Shown here in pieces: positions 55,942-63,878 of a stretch of DNA of 64,000 nt; position 1 is the first letter of the stretch, and each line of letters begins with the position of its first letter. Both the position numbers and the translations under genes were made by a program. The notes beneath the pieces were generated by a model. That model saw only the letters and a program-made list of their open reading frames with translations, had not been told where the DNA came from and did not search any database. The DNA comes from Saccharomonospora sp. CUA-673 (GTDB lineage: Bacteria; Actinomycetota; Actinomycetes; Mycobacteriales; Pseudonocardiaceae), in assembly GCF_001942305.1 (NCBI RefSeq), contig NZ_MKKE01000084.1, positions 114,925 through 178,924 of the forward strand, given 5' to 3'.

Positions 55942-56787
55942 TCACAGTGCGGTGACGGTGCCCGACAGGTGCGGTTTCGGCTTGCGCGCGTTCCACAGCT
56001 CGAACGCGTGCCCGTCGGTGGTCTGCCACGTCGTGAACGCCGCCTTCGCCGGCAGCAGGACGGGCAGCTTGAACTTGACGTCCACGGTGTAGGCGTCCGG
56101 GAGCCTGCCCTCGAACGCCGCCAGCGCGTGGGCCTTGGTCCACATGCCGTGCGCGATCGCCGAGGGGAAACCGAACGCCTTCGCCGTCAGCGGGTGCAGG
56201 TGGATCGGGTTCCGGTCGCCGGACACCTCGGCGTAGCGGCGGCCGATGTCGCCCGGCACCCGCCAGATCGCACCCGGGGTGGGCGGCGCCAGCTGCTTCC
56301 CGCCGCCGGAACCGGACCCCGTGCCGCCACCGCGCCGCAGATATGTCGACACGTCCGACCACACGACCTCGCCGCCGACATGGGCCTCGCTGATGACGTC
56401 GAACTGCGTGCCCTTCTCGTGCGGGCGCAGGTCGGCCGTGCGTACGCGCAGCGTCATCGGCTCGTCGATGCGGATCGGCCGGTGCTGGGTGATGCGGTTG
56501 GCCACGTGCACCATGCCCAGCAGCGGGAACGGGAACGACGGCTCGGCCATCAGCGACATCTGCAGACCGAACGCCAGGATGTGCGGATACGTGATCGGCA
56601 GTTCGTCGGACAGCCGGAACCCGCACACCTGGTTGTACGCGGCGAGGTGCTCCGGGTCGGTGACGACGTCGGTGCGCACGAACTCCAGGTCGGGCAGCTG
56701 CCCGCCGCTCTTGCGCAGCCCGCCGAGAACCACCTTCGGGTACAGCGCCGCCACGTTCGGCGGCCCGTTCAACTCCGTGACCGTCAT
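55942..56787 (-). CDS. htdX: MaoC-like hydratase (HtdX type)
   Basis: 281 residues from ATG 56785-56787. Double hot-dog architecture with the hydratase-2 signature: GDRNPIHLHPLTAKAFGFPSAIAHGMWTKA region containing the D-x-N-P-x-H catalytic motif. Corresponds to M. tuberculosis HtdX (Rv0241c), a (3R)-hydroxyacyl dehydratase/enoyl hydratase, and is followed on the same strand order by the fabG4-like gene as in mycobacteria. Its stop and start neighbour fabG4 by 2 bp. A decayed copy lies 4.9 kb upstream in the window. Confidence 0.92.
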   Translation of the reverse strand: MTVTELNGPPNVAALYPKVVLGGLRKSGGQLPDLEFVRTDVVTDPEHLAAYNQVCGFRLSDELPITYPHILAFGLQMSLMAEPSFPFPLLGMVHVANRITQHRPIRIDEPMTLRVRTADLRPHEKGTQFDVISEAHVGGEVVWSDVSTYLRRGGGTGSGSGGGKQLAPPTPGAIWRVPGDIGRRYAEVSGDRNPIHLHPLTAKAFGFPSAIAHGMWTKAHALAAFEGRLPDAYTVDVKFKLPVLLPAKAAFTTWQTTDGHAFELWNARKPKPHLSGTVTAL

Positions 56788-56789
56788 CG

Positions 56790-58136
56790 TCACGCTCCCA
56801 GGAAGGCCTGGCCGCACACGCGGACGACGTTGCCGTTGACGGCGGCCGAGCCGGGGTTGGCGTACCAGGCGATCGTCTCGGCGACGTCCACCGGCAGCCC
56901 GCCCTGCGCCAGCGACGACAGACGGCGGCCGAACTCGCGGATCATGATCGGCACGGCGGCGGTCATCTGCGTCTCGATGAACCCGGGCGCGACGGCGTTG
57001 ATCGTGCCGCCGTAGGAGGCGAGCTTCGGCGCGGTCTCGTCGACCATGCCGATGACGCCGGCCTTGCTGGCCGCGTAGTTGGTCTGGCCCACGTTGCCCG
57101 CGATGCCGGCCATCGACGAGACGCCGATGATGCGGCCACCGGTGTTGAGCACCTTGTCGGCCAACAGCGTGTCGTTGACGGCGAGCTGGGAGACCAGGTT
57201 GACGCCGAGCACGGAGTCCCACGCGGCGTCGGTGAGGTTGCCGAGCGTCTTGTCGCGCGTGATGCCCGCGTTGTGCACGACGACATCGACCCCGCCGTGC
57301 CGCTCGGACAGGTACGTCGCGAGCTTGGCCGGGGCGTCGTCGGCGGTGATGTCGAGCTGCAGCGCCGAACCGCCGATCCGATTGGCGACCTGCGACAGGT
57401 CCGCGCCCTGGGCGGGGATGTCGAGGGCGACGACGTGGGCGCCGTCGCGGGCGAGCGTCTCGGCGATCGCCGCGCCGATGCCGCGGGAGGCACCCGTGAC
57501 CAGCGCGGTCTTGCCGGCGAGCGGGGTGTCCCAGTTCTCCGGGGCGGTCGCGGTGGTCACGCCGCCGGTGCCGACGCGGATGACCTGACCGCCGACGAAC
57601 GCCGACTTCGCCGACAGCAGGAACCGGATCGTCGACTCGGTCGCCTCCTCGGCGCCCTCGGCGACGTAGACGAGCTGGGCCGTCGCGCCGCGCTTGAGCT
57701 CCTTGCCGACCGAGCGGGTGAAGCCTTCGAGCGCGCGCTGGGCGATGCGCTCGCGGCCGTCGGTCGACTCGGGCGGCGTGCCGAGCACGACGACCCGCGC
57801 CGACGGGGCGACCTTGCGCACCACCGGCTTGTAGAAGCGGTGCAGCTCGCGCAGCTGCGCCGGGTCGGTGATGCCGGTGGCGTCGAAGACGAGGGCGCCG
57901 TAGCGCGTGTCGTCCCCGGCGGCCTCGGTCAGCACGTCGATGCCCGCGGCGGCGATCTGCTTGCTCAGCGCCTTCTCGAGACGTCCGCCCGGTGCGGCGC
58001 CGATCAGCGCGGGCCCGGCCAGCGGCGGCTCGCCCGGCCGGTAACGCCGCAGCTTCGGCGGGTTGGGCAGGCCGAGCTTCGGCACCAGGAACTTGCCCAC
58101 CGCACTCTTGGTGAACTGTTGATACGTGTCCGCCAT
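56790..58136 (-). CDS. fabG4: 3-oxoacyl-ACP/CoA reductase FabG4-like
   Basis: 448 residues, the long FabG4 type: an N-terminal flavodoxin-like domain (~200 residues) followed by the SDR catalytic domain with TGASRGIGAA, VVHNAGIT, SSMAGIAGN and YAASK (catalytic Tyr/Lys). M. tuberculosis Rv0242c is the reference. Reduces 3-oxoacyl thioesters with NADH. Start ATG 58134-58136 is chosen over longer upstream reading because it begins MADTYQQFTKSAVGKF, typical for the family. Divergent from fadA2 with a shared operator. Confidence 0.93.
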   Translation of the reverse strand: MADTYQQFTKSAVGKFLVPKLGLPNPPKLRRYRPGEPPLAGPALIGAAPGGRLEKALSKQIAAAGIDVLTEAAGDDTRYGALVFDATGITDPAQLRELHRFYKPVVRKVAPSARVVVLGTPPESTDGRERIAQRALEGFTRSVGKELKRGATAQLVYVAEGAEEATESTIRFLLSAKSAFVGGQVIRVGTGGVTTATAPENWDTPLAGKTALVTGASRGIGAAIAETLARDGAHVVALDIPAQGADLSQVANRIGGSALQLDITADDAPAKLATYLSERHGGVDVVVHNAGITRDKTLGNLTDAAWDSVLGVNLVSQLAVNDTLLADKVLNTGGRIIGVSSMAGIAGNVGQTNYAASKAGVIGMVDETAPKLASYGGTINAVAPGFIETQMTAAVPIMIREFGRRLSSLAQGGLPVDVAETIAWYANPGSAAVNGNVVRVCGQAFLGA

Positions 58137-58184
58137 CGCTGTCGTCACCGTCCTCGTCCGGCTGGAACTGCTACCGTCACAGCC

Positions 58185-58206
58185 TAACCTACTAGCGAGT
58201 AGGTTA
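58185..58206. promoter_or_regulatory. Operator between fabG4 and fadA2
   Basis: TAACCTACT (58185-58193), spacer AGCG, AGTAGGTTA (58198-58206): perfect 9-4-9 dyad. AT-rich site in the 122-bp divergent promoter. A partial copy with the same TAC..GCGAGTAGG core lies before fadE5 (around 17989-18010). A TetR-type fatty-acid regulator is the likely ligand; identity unknown. Confidence 0.8.
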
Positions 58207-58258
58207 CCCTGGGAACCACGTCGAGCGTTCTCGAGAACCACCCGAGCAGGAGGAAGTC

Positions 58259-59587
58259 ATGACCTCAGCGCAGAAGCCGAGCGGCGGCAAGGCGCGGCCC
58301 GCCAAGCCGAAGGCGCCGACTGCCCGCAGGGTCGCGATCGTCGGCGCGAACCGCATCCCGTTCGCCAGGTCCAACGGCCCCTACGCGAACGCCTCCAACC
58401 AGGACATGCTCACCGCCGCCGTCGACGGCCTCGTCAGCAGGTACGCGCTGCAGAACGAGCAGCTCGGCGAGGTCGCCGCCGGTGCCGTCCTCAAGCACTC
58501 GCGTGACTTCAACCTGGCCCGCGAGGTGGTGCTGGGCAGCAAGCTCGCGCCGACCACGCCCGCGTCCGACGTCCAGATGGCGTGCGGCACCGGCCTGCAG
58601 GCCATCGTCAACACGGCCAACAAGATCGCGCTCGGGCAGATCGACTCGGCGATCGCCGGCGGCGTCGACACCACGAGCGACGCGCCCCTGGCCGTCAACG
58701 ACAACCTGCGCCGCCTGCTGGTCAAGCTCAACGCCGCGAAGACCGTCGGCCAGCGGGTCAAGCTGCTCGGCAAGCTGCGTCCCGGGCACATCGTGCCGGA
58801 GATCCCGCAGAACGCGGAGCCGCGCACCGGCCTGTCCATGGGCGAGCACGCGTCGCTGACCGCGAACTCGTGGGACATCGCGCGCGGCGACCAGGACGAA
58901 CTCGCCGCCACGAGCCACCAGCGGCTCGCCGCCGCCTACGACGCGGGCTTCTTCGACGACCTGCTCACCCCGTTCCTCGGGCAGACCCGCGACCAGAACC
59001 TGCGCGCCGACTCGACGGCCGAGAAGCTCGGCAAGCTCAAGCCGGTGTTCGGCGGCAAGGACGGCACGATGACGGCGGGCAACTCGACGCCGCTGTCCGA
59101 CGGCGCGTCCGCCGTGCTGCTGGCCACCGAGGAGTGGGCCAAGGAGCACAAGCTGCCGGTGCTGGCGTACCTGACGTTCACGCAGACCGCGGCCGTCGAC
59201 TACGTGCACGGCGAGGAGGGCCTGCTGATGGCGCCCGCGTACGCCGTGCCGCGGATGCTCGACCGCGCGGGCCTCACGCTCGACGAGTTCGACTTCTACG
59301 AGGTCCACGAGGCGTTCGCGTCGCAGGTGCTGGCCACGCTCAAGGCGTGGGAGGACCCGACGTTCGCCAAGGAGAAGCTGGGCCGCGACGAGCCCGTCGG
59401 GTCGATCGACCGCGCGAAGCTCAACGTCAACGGCTCGTCGCTGGCGGCCGGGCACCCGTTCGCCGCGACCGGCGGGCGCATTGTCGGCACCCTGGCCAAG
59501 CTCCTCGCCGAGGAGGGCTCCGGCCGCGGCCTCATCTCCATCTGCGCCGCCGGCGGCCAAGGCATCACCGCCATCCTCGAACGCTAG
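58259..59587 (+). CDS. fadA2: Acetyl-CoA acyltransferase, FadA2-like thiolase
   Basis: 442 residues. Complete thiolase active site: QMACGTGLQ (nucleophilic Cys), YEVHEAFA, LAAGHPFAATGG (His) and ISICAAGGQG (second Cys). N-terminal basic extension (TSAQKPSGGKARPAKPK). Corresponds to M. tuberculosis FadA2 (Rv0243), divergent from fabG4-htdX. Last step of beta-oxidation. AGGAGG precedes ATG 58259. Confidence 0.94.
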   Translation: MTSAQKPSGGKARPAKPKAPTARRVAIVGANRIPFARSNGPYANASNQDMLTAAVDGLVSRYALQNEQLGEVAAGAVLKHSRDFNLAREVVLGSKLAPTTPASDVQMACGTGLQAIVNTANKIALGQIDSAIAGGVDTTSDAPLAVNDNLRRLLVKLNAAKTVGQRVKLLGKLRPGHIVPEIPQNAEPRTGLSMGEHASLTANSWDIARGDQDELAATSHQRLAAAYDAGFFDDLLTPFLGQTRDQNLRADSTAEKLGKLKPVFGGKDGTMTAGNSTPLSDGASAVLLATEEWAKEHKLPVLAYLTFTQTAAVDYVHGEEGLLMAPAYAVPRMLDRAGLTLDEFDFYEVHEAFASQVLATLKAWEDPTFAKEKLGRDEPVGSIDRAKLNVNGSSLAAGHPFAATGGRIVGTLAKLLAEEGSGRGLISICAAGGQGITAILER

Positions 59588-59596
59588 AAGCCCCCG

Positions 59597-59691
59597 AGGG
59601 CCCCATGGTCGCGCCCACCCGTCGCCCACCACCACCCAAACGGACACGCTCCGCGTGGCTGGGCTCGATTCCACGCAACCATGGGGCCGTT
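59597..59691. repeat. Dispersed palindrome, copy R5, with nested insert
   Basis: Left GAGGGCCCCATGGTCGCG and right GCAACCATGGGGCC (59676-59688) flank an insert starting GCGCCCACCCGTCGCCC at 59611 that is about 85 percent identical over 40 bases to the insert in copy R3 (37058-37098). Lies between the convergent fadA2 and DoxX genes. Confidence 0.78.
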
Positions 59692-59749
59692 GGTCGCATT
59701 AGGGGCGGCGGGTGCGCCGGGTCCTGGGAGCGCCGTGCGGCGCCGTGGG

Positions 59750-60262
59750 TCAGTTCGGCAGGACGGACTCGACGGCGCCGGTCGCCTTGGCGGTGGTGTC
59801 CTCGACCTGCTTGCGGGCCTTGCGGGCGGCGCGCTTGGTGCGCCAGCCGACGGACGGCTTGCCCTCGGTGTCGACCATCGCCAGCATCAACCCGCCCGCG
59901 AGGCCGGCGTTCTTCAGGAACTGCACCTGTTCCTGGGCGCGCTCACCGGCGTCCTGCTTCTCCCAGAACGGGTGTCCGGCGACGGTGGTCGCGGTGATGC
60001 TCGTCAGCAGCGCGATCGACGACAGCCGCGGGAACTTGCCGAGCGCCAGCATCGTGCCGGCGGCGACCTTCACCGCCCCGTCGAACTTGACGACGGCAAC
60101 GGGATCGGTGTCGACGGGCAGCTTGTCGGCCACGGGCAGCACGTTCTCGCTGAGGAACGGTTCGGCCGCCTGCGCATGCCCTTCCGCCTGCCGAATGGCG
60201 TTCAGACCACCGGCGATGAAGATGGCGGCGAGCAGGGGACGGGCCACACGGCGCACGATCAT
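59750..60262 (-). CDS. DoxX-family membrane protein
   Basis: 170 residues from ATG 60260-60262. Four hydrophobic helices: RRVARPLLAAIFIAGGLNAI, VKVAAGTMLALGK, LSSIALLTSITATTVAGHPFWE and LKNAGLAGGLMLAMVDTEG. The HPFWE and KNAGLAGG segments are DoxX hallmarks. C-terminus is basic and cytosolic. Some actinobacterial members act in thiol-redox complexes; not shown here. Confidence 0.85.
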   Translation of the reverse strand: MIVRRVARPLLAAIFIAGGLNAIRQAEGHAQAAEPFLSENVLPVADKLPVDTDPVAVVKFDGAVKVAAGTMLALGKFPRLSSIALLTSITATTVAGHPFWEKQDAGERAQEQVQFLKNAGLAGGLMLAMVDTEGKPSVGWRTKRAARKARKQVEDTTAKATGAVESVLPN

Positions 60263-60394
60263 CGAAGCTCCTGTAGATCGACTGACGAGGTCTCCGCAGA
60301 CCAACCTACCCACGAACGCCGTCTCCGACTCTCTACAGCTCTCTAGCTCCCACCCGATAAACCCCGATACGCCCGCATAGACCCGCATAGAAAA

Positions 60395-60447
60395 TGCACC
60401 CGTGGGCCCCATAGTTGCGTTGAGCGCAACTATGCCACGGGTGCATC
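60395..60447. repeat. Dispersed palindrome, copy R6
   Basis: ATGCACCCGTGGGCCCCATAGTTGCG on the left (quoted: ATGCACCCGTGG, then GCCCCATAGTTGCG) and CGCAACTATG then CCACGGGTGCAT on the right. Arms match except for a GCCC present only on the left. It lies 6 bp beyond the GDPD stop. Confidence 0.83.
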
Positions 60448-60452
60448 TCGGC

Positions 60453-61508
60453 TCAGTACTGCTTGGGGAGCTTGAAGCCGTACTCGGCGGCCACGTCGCG
60501 GAGGCGGTCGGGGTAGTCGGTGATGATCCCGTCGACGCCGTCGTCGACGAGTTTGCGCATCGTCGGCTTGTCGTTGACGGTCCACGGGATGACGGTCATG
60601 CCGTGGGCGTGCGCCTCGTCGACCATCTCCTTCGTGGTGAACGGGACGTAGTCCGGGTCGCCGATCTCGCCGTCCTGCGGCTCGCCGTGCACCGGCGACA
60701 ACGCGCTCGCGCCGAACGAGTGGGCCGCGCGCACGGGGTTGCCGTCGAAGTCGTCGATGTCGATTCCACCCAGCCACGGCGACTTGCCGGGCTCGCCGAC
60801 CTCGAGGAAGTTCGGCACGGTCAGCGCCACGAGCGGCACCTTCGGCATGCGCTCCGACATGGCCATCAGCGCGCCCCAGTCGAAGCTCTGGATGGTCACG
60901 TTGCGGGCGAAGCCGGAGCGTTCCACCTCGGAGGCGACCCGCTCGACGAACTCCTCACGCGGCGCCGTCTCGTGCGGCGCGGCGGCCTCGACCTTCGTCT
61001 CGATGTTGAACTTCACGCCGAACGCGCGCTTCTCGCGGACCAGCGCGAACAGCTCCTCCAGCGTCGGCATGGGCGCACCCGGGTCGAGTTCCTGACCGGG
61101 GTGGTCGGGGTGCTGCTGGGACCCGCAGTCGAGGCTCCGGACCTGCTCGAACGTGAGGTCCTTGACGTACTTACCCGCGTACGGGAACTGCGGATCGTCG
61201 GGTGTCACCGGCTCGGTGTCCTGGCATTTGGTCGGATCGACCTGCCGGTCGTGGGTGATCACGTCGCGGCCGTCGCGGGTGATCTGGATGTCGAGCTCGA
61301 GCGTCGTGACGCCCAGCTCGAGGGCACGGTCGAAGGCCTTGAGCGTGCCCTCGACGGTGAGGCCGAGGCCGCCACGGTGGGCCTGGATGTCGAAATGCGC
61401 TCCGCCGGGGTTGCCCGGCTTCGGACCGGCCGCCGCCGCGGGCACGCCGATCCCGATGACAGTGAGAACGCTCGCCGCGAGGGCTGCGATGCGCTGAGTG
61501 GTCTTCAC
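60453..61508 (-). CDS. Secreted glycerophosphodiester phosphodiesterase
   Basis: 351 residues with a Sec signal peptide (residues 1-~27, cleaved after PAAAA). GDPD active site: AHRGG (His44, Arg45), LELDIQITRDG (Glu71, Asp73) and THDRQ (His86), the typical metal and catalytic residues. Hydrolyses deacylated phospholipids to glycerol-3-phosphate outside the membrane. Monocistronic, with copy R6 as its likely terminator. Confidence 0.93.
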   Translation of the reverse strand: MKTTQRIAALAASVLTVIGIGVPAAAAGPKPGNPGGAHFDIQAHRGGLGLTVEGTLKAFDRALELGVTTLELDIQITRDGRDVITHDRQVDPTKCQDTEPVTPDDPQFPYAGKYVKDLTFEQVRSLDCGSQQHPDHPGQELDPGAPMPTLEELFALVREKRAFGVKFNIETKVEAAAPHETAPREEFVERVASEVERSGFARNVTIQSFDWGALMAMSERMPKVPLVALTVPNFLEVGEPGKSPWLGGIDIDDFDGNPVRAAHSFGASALSPVHGEPQDGEIGDPDYVPFTTKEMVDEAHAHGMTVIPWTVNDKPTMRKLVDDGVDGIITDYPDRLRDVAAEYGFKLPKQY

Positions 61509-61580
61509 CAGCGAACCCTTGCACCTTCAGGTGACGCCCAGGTGATCCCCAGATGGAACAAACACGGACGGCAACGAGCT

Positions 61581-61710
61581 CGACAGGCCAACCGACACTC
61601 CCACCCGCCGGCCCACCACCACCCAATCGGGAGGTGCTTTCGCGACCCGGTTGACGCGCGTGCTGTTCGCGGGTGGTGGCGGTGCGGCCTCCCGACAGGC
61701 CAACCGACAC
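61581..61710. repeat. 130-bp composite repeat with 18-bp terminal direct repeats
   Basis: CGACAGGCCAACCGACAC occurs at 61581-61598 and again exactly at 61693-61710. Between them an inverted pair CCCACCACCACCC ... GGGTGGTGGCGG flanks a GC-rich centre. The CCCACC...CCACCACCACCC part resembles the inserts of palindrome copies R3 and R5. Confidence 0.72.
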
Positions 61711-61761
61711 GCGTAGGGATTTCTCGGGGAATATCGGGATTTGGCTAGAGAAGGCAATACC

Positions 61762-62964
61762 GTGCTAGCCATGGACCCCGTGCGGAACCCGTTCGCCCCT
61801 GGAGCCGGTCAGCGCCCGCCCGAGCTCGCCGGCCGCGAACGTGAGCTGGACGCCTTCGATGTCGTCCTCGAGCGCGTCGCGCGCGGGCGCCCCGAGCGCA
61901 GCCTGATGCTCACCGGGTTGCGCGGCGTCGGCAAGACCGTTCTGCTCGGCGAGCTGCGGTCGATGGCCATCCGCCAACGCTGGGGCGCCGGCAAGGTCGA
62001 GGCCCGTCCCGACGCCGAACTGCGCCGCCCGCTGTCGGCGGCGTTGCATCGCGCGATCCGCGACCTCGCCGTGCGCCACCGCGCACCCGACCGCGTCGAC
62101 GAGGTGCTCGCCGTGCTCAAGGCGTTCGCGCTCAAGGCCAACAAGCCGGACGCGAAGATGCGCGACCGTTGGCAGCCCGGCATCGACGTCCCGCCCGCGC
62201 AGGGCCGCGCCGACTCCGGCGACATCGAGATCGACCTCGTCGAGCTGTTCACCGAGGTCGCCGAACTGGCCACCGACGTCGGCAGCGGCGTCGCGCTGCT
62301 CATCGACGAGATCCAGGACCTGACGCCCGAGGACGTGTCGGCGTTGTGCGCGGCGTGCCACGAACTGTCGCAGTCCGGCGCGCCGCTCGTCGTCGTCGGC
62401 GCGGGCCTGCCGCACGTGCCGGCCGTGCTCTCGGCGTCCAAGTCGTACTCGGAGCGCCTGTTCCGCTACACCCGAATCGACAGGCTGACCAGGGAGGACG
62501 CCGACCGCGCCGTGCTCGCGCCCGTCGAACGCGAGGACGCCGAGATCGCACCCGCGGCCCTCGACGCCATGTACACCGCCTCCGGCGGCTACCCCTACTT
62601 CATCCAGGCCTACGGCAAGGCGGCCTGGGACGCGGCACCGTCGAACCCGATCACCGAGGAGGACGTGCGCGTCGCCGCCCCCGAGGCCGAGGCCGAACTC
62701 GCCGTCGGCTTCTTCGGCTCCCGCTACGAACGCGCCACCCCCGCCGAACGCGAGTACCTGCGCGCCATGGCCGAACTGACCGAGGGCAAGGACGAAAGCG
62801 CCGTGACCTCGGACATCGCCGTCTACCTCGGCCGCAAACCGTCCTCGCTGTCGCCGGCCCGCGACAGCCTCATGAAGAAGGGCCTCGTCTACTCGGCCGA
62901 ACGCGGACACATCGCGTTCACCGTCCCGCACTTCGGCAACTACCTGCTCAACCGCGTCGACTGA
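61762..62964 (+). CDS. Orc1/Cdc6-like AAA+ ATPase
   Basis: 400 residues from GTG 61762, which has GAAGG upstream; ATG 61771 is the alternative. Walker A MLTGLRGVGKTVLL, Walker B GVALLIDEIQDL, sensor-1-like VVVGAGLPHV, and a C-terminal winged-helix region (TSDIAVYLGRKPSSLSPARDSLMKKGLVY). Bacterial members of this group are usually of unknown role; DNA binding via the wHTH is expected. Not adjacent to a partner gene. Confidence 0.87.
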   Translation: MLAMDPVRNPFAPGAGQRPPELAGRERELDAFDVVLERVARGRPERSLMLTGLRGVGKTVLLGELRSMAIRQRWGAGKVEARPDAELRRPLSAALHRAIRDLAVRHRAPDRVDEVLAVLKAFALKANKPDAKMRDRWQPGIDVPPAQGRADSGDIEIDLVELFTEVAELATDVGSGVALLIDEIQDLTPEDVSALCAACHELSQSGAPLVVVGAGLPHVPAVLSASKSYSERLFRYTRIDRLTREDADRAVLAPVEREDAEIAPAALDAMYTASGGYPYFIQAYGKAAWDAAPSNPITEEDVRVAAPEAEAELAVGFFGSRYERATPAEREYLRAMAELTEGKDESAVTSDIAVYLGRKPSSLSPARDSLMKKGLVYSAERGHIAFTVPHFGNYLLNRVD

Positions 62965-63046
62965 CCCCGACCGGCACGCGTGCGGCGCCGTTGTTCGGAC
63001 AACACGGTGCCTACCCCGACGCCCGCGTGGGTGGCAGAGTGAGGCT

Positions 63047-63769
63047 GTGGCGTCGGCCAAGTACCGGGAAATCGCAGCGGCGTTGACCGCCGAGATCGCC
63101 GACCTTCCACCGGGCACCAAAGTGGACGGCGAACTCGCGATCGCCGCGCGCTTCGACGTCAGCCGCGCCGCCGCCAGGGCCGCCGTGCAGGAACTCGAAC
63201 GACAGTTCCTCGTCCGCCGCGTCCGCGGCATGGGGACCTTCACCGCGCGCCGCGTCGACTACCCGATCTCCAGCCATCGCGCCCCCTCCTGGAGCCACAC
63301 ACTGCGCGACGCCGGGGCGACACCCCGCACCGTCGTGCGGTCCTGCGAGTCGATCCCGATGCCCGCCGCGGTGGCGGCCAAACTCGACGCCCCCGAAGGC
63401 ACCGCCGTCTGGCGACTCCAACGCCGCTCCTTCACCGACGAGCTCCCTGCATCCTGGGGCACCGAATGGGTCCCCGCCGCCACCGTCCCCGAACTGCCCA
63501 CCGCCCTGCGCGTCTCCGACTCGCTCGACCACGTCATCCGCACCGTCGGCGGCGTCGCACCCACCCGCAGCTGGGTCCGCGCCAGCATGGAAGCCGCCCC
63601 CGACGAAGTCGCCGACGAACTCGCCATCGACCCCGGCGCCGCCGTCTGGTTCGTCAAATCCCTCAACACCGACCGGGTCAGCGGGACCCCCGTGTGCTTG
63701 ACCGAACGGTGGATCCGCGCCGACGCCATTCGGGTTGTCTTCGAGGTCGGGGAGGATCTCGGGGGCTGA
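63047..63769 (+). CDS. GntR-family regulator with UTRA ligand domain
   Basis: 240 residues from GTG 63047. N-terminal wHTH (KYREIAAALTAEI, GELAIAARFDVSRAAARAAVQELE, VRGMGTFTARR) and a C-terminal UTRA domain (WRLQRRSFTDELPASWGTEWV, VWFVKSLNTDRVSGTPVCLTERWIRAD). HutC/PhnF subfamily; effector unknown. Gene is monocistronic; the target may lie downstream of the window. Confidence 0.9.
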   Translation: MASAKYREIAAALTAEIADLPPGTKVDGELAIAARFDVSRAAARAAVQELERQFLVRRVRGMGTFTARRVDYPISSHRAPSWSHTLRDAGATPRTVVRSCESIPMPAAVAAKLDAPEGTAVWRLQRRSFTDELPASWGTEWVPAATVPELPTALRVSDSLDHVIRTVGGVAPTRSWVRASMEAAPDEVADELAIDPGAAVWFVKSLNTDRVSGTPVCLTERWIRADAIRVVFEVGEDLGG

Positions 63770-63794
63770 GCCCCGGGGGGGGTGGGGTGGCGGT

Positions 63795-63878
63795 GGGGGC
63801 GTCGTGTTGGCATCTCGCGGCGCTGTGTCAGCATCCCGCGTCGCTGTGTTGGCACCTCGCGTGGCCGTGTTGGTGTTT
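63795..63878. repeat. 21-bp tandem repeat, locus B (four units)
   Basis: Units at 63795-63815, 63816-63836, 63837-63857 and 63858-63878. Variation on the locus A unit: CGCGGCGCTGTGTCAGC and CGCGTCGCTGTGTTGGC are the second and third. Located just beyond the GntR gene. The final ~220 bp of the window (63770-64000) hold no other supported feature. Confidence 0.82.
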
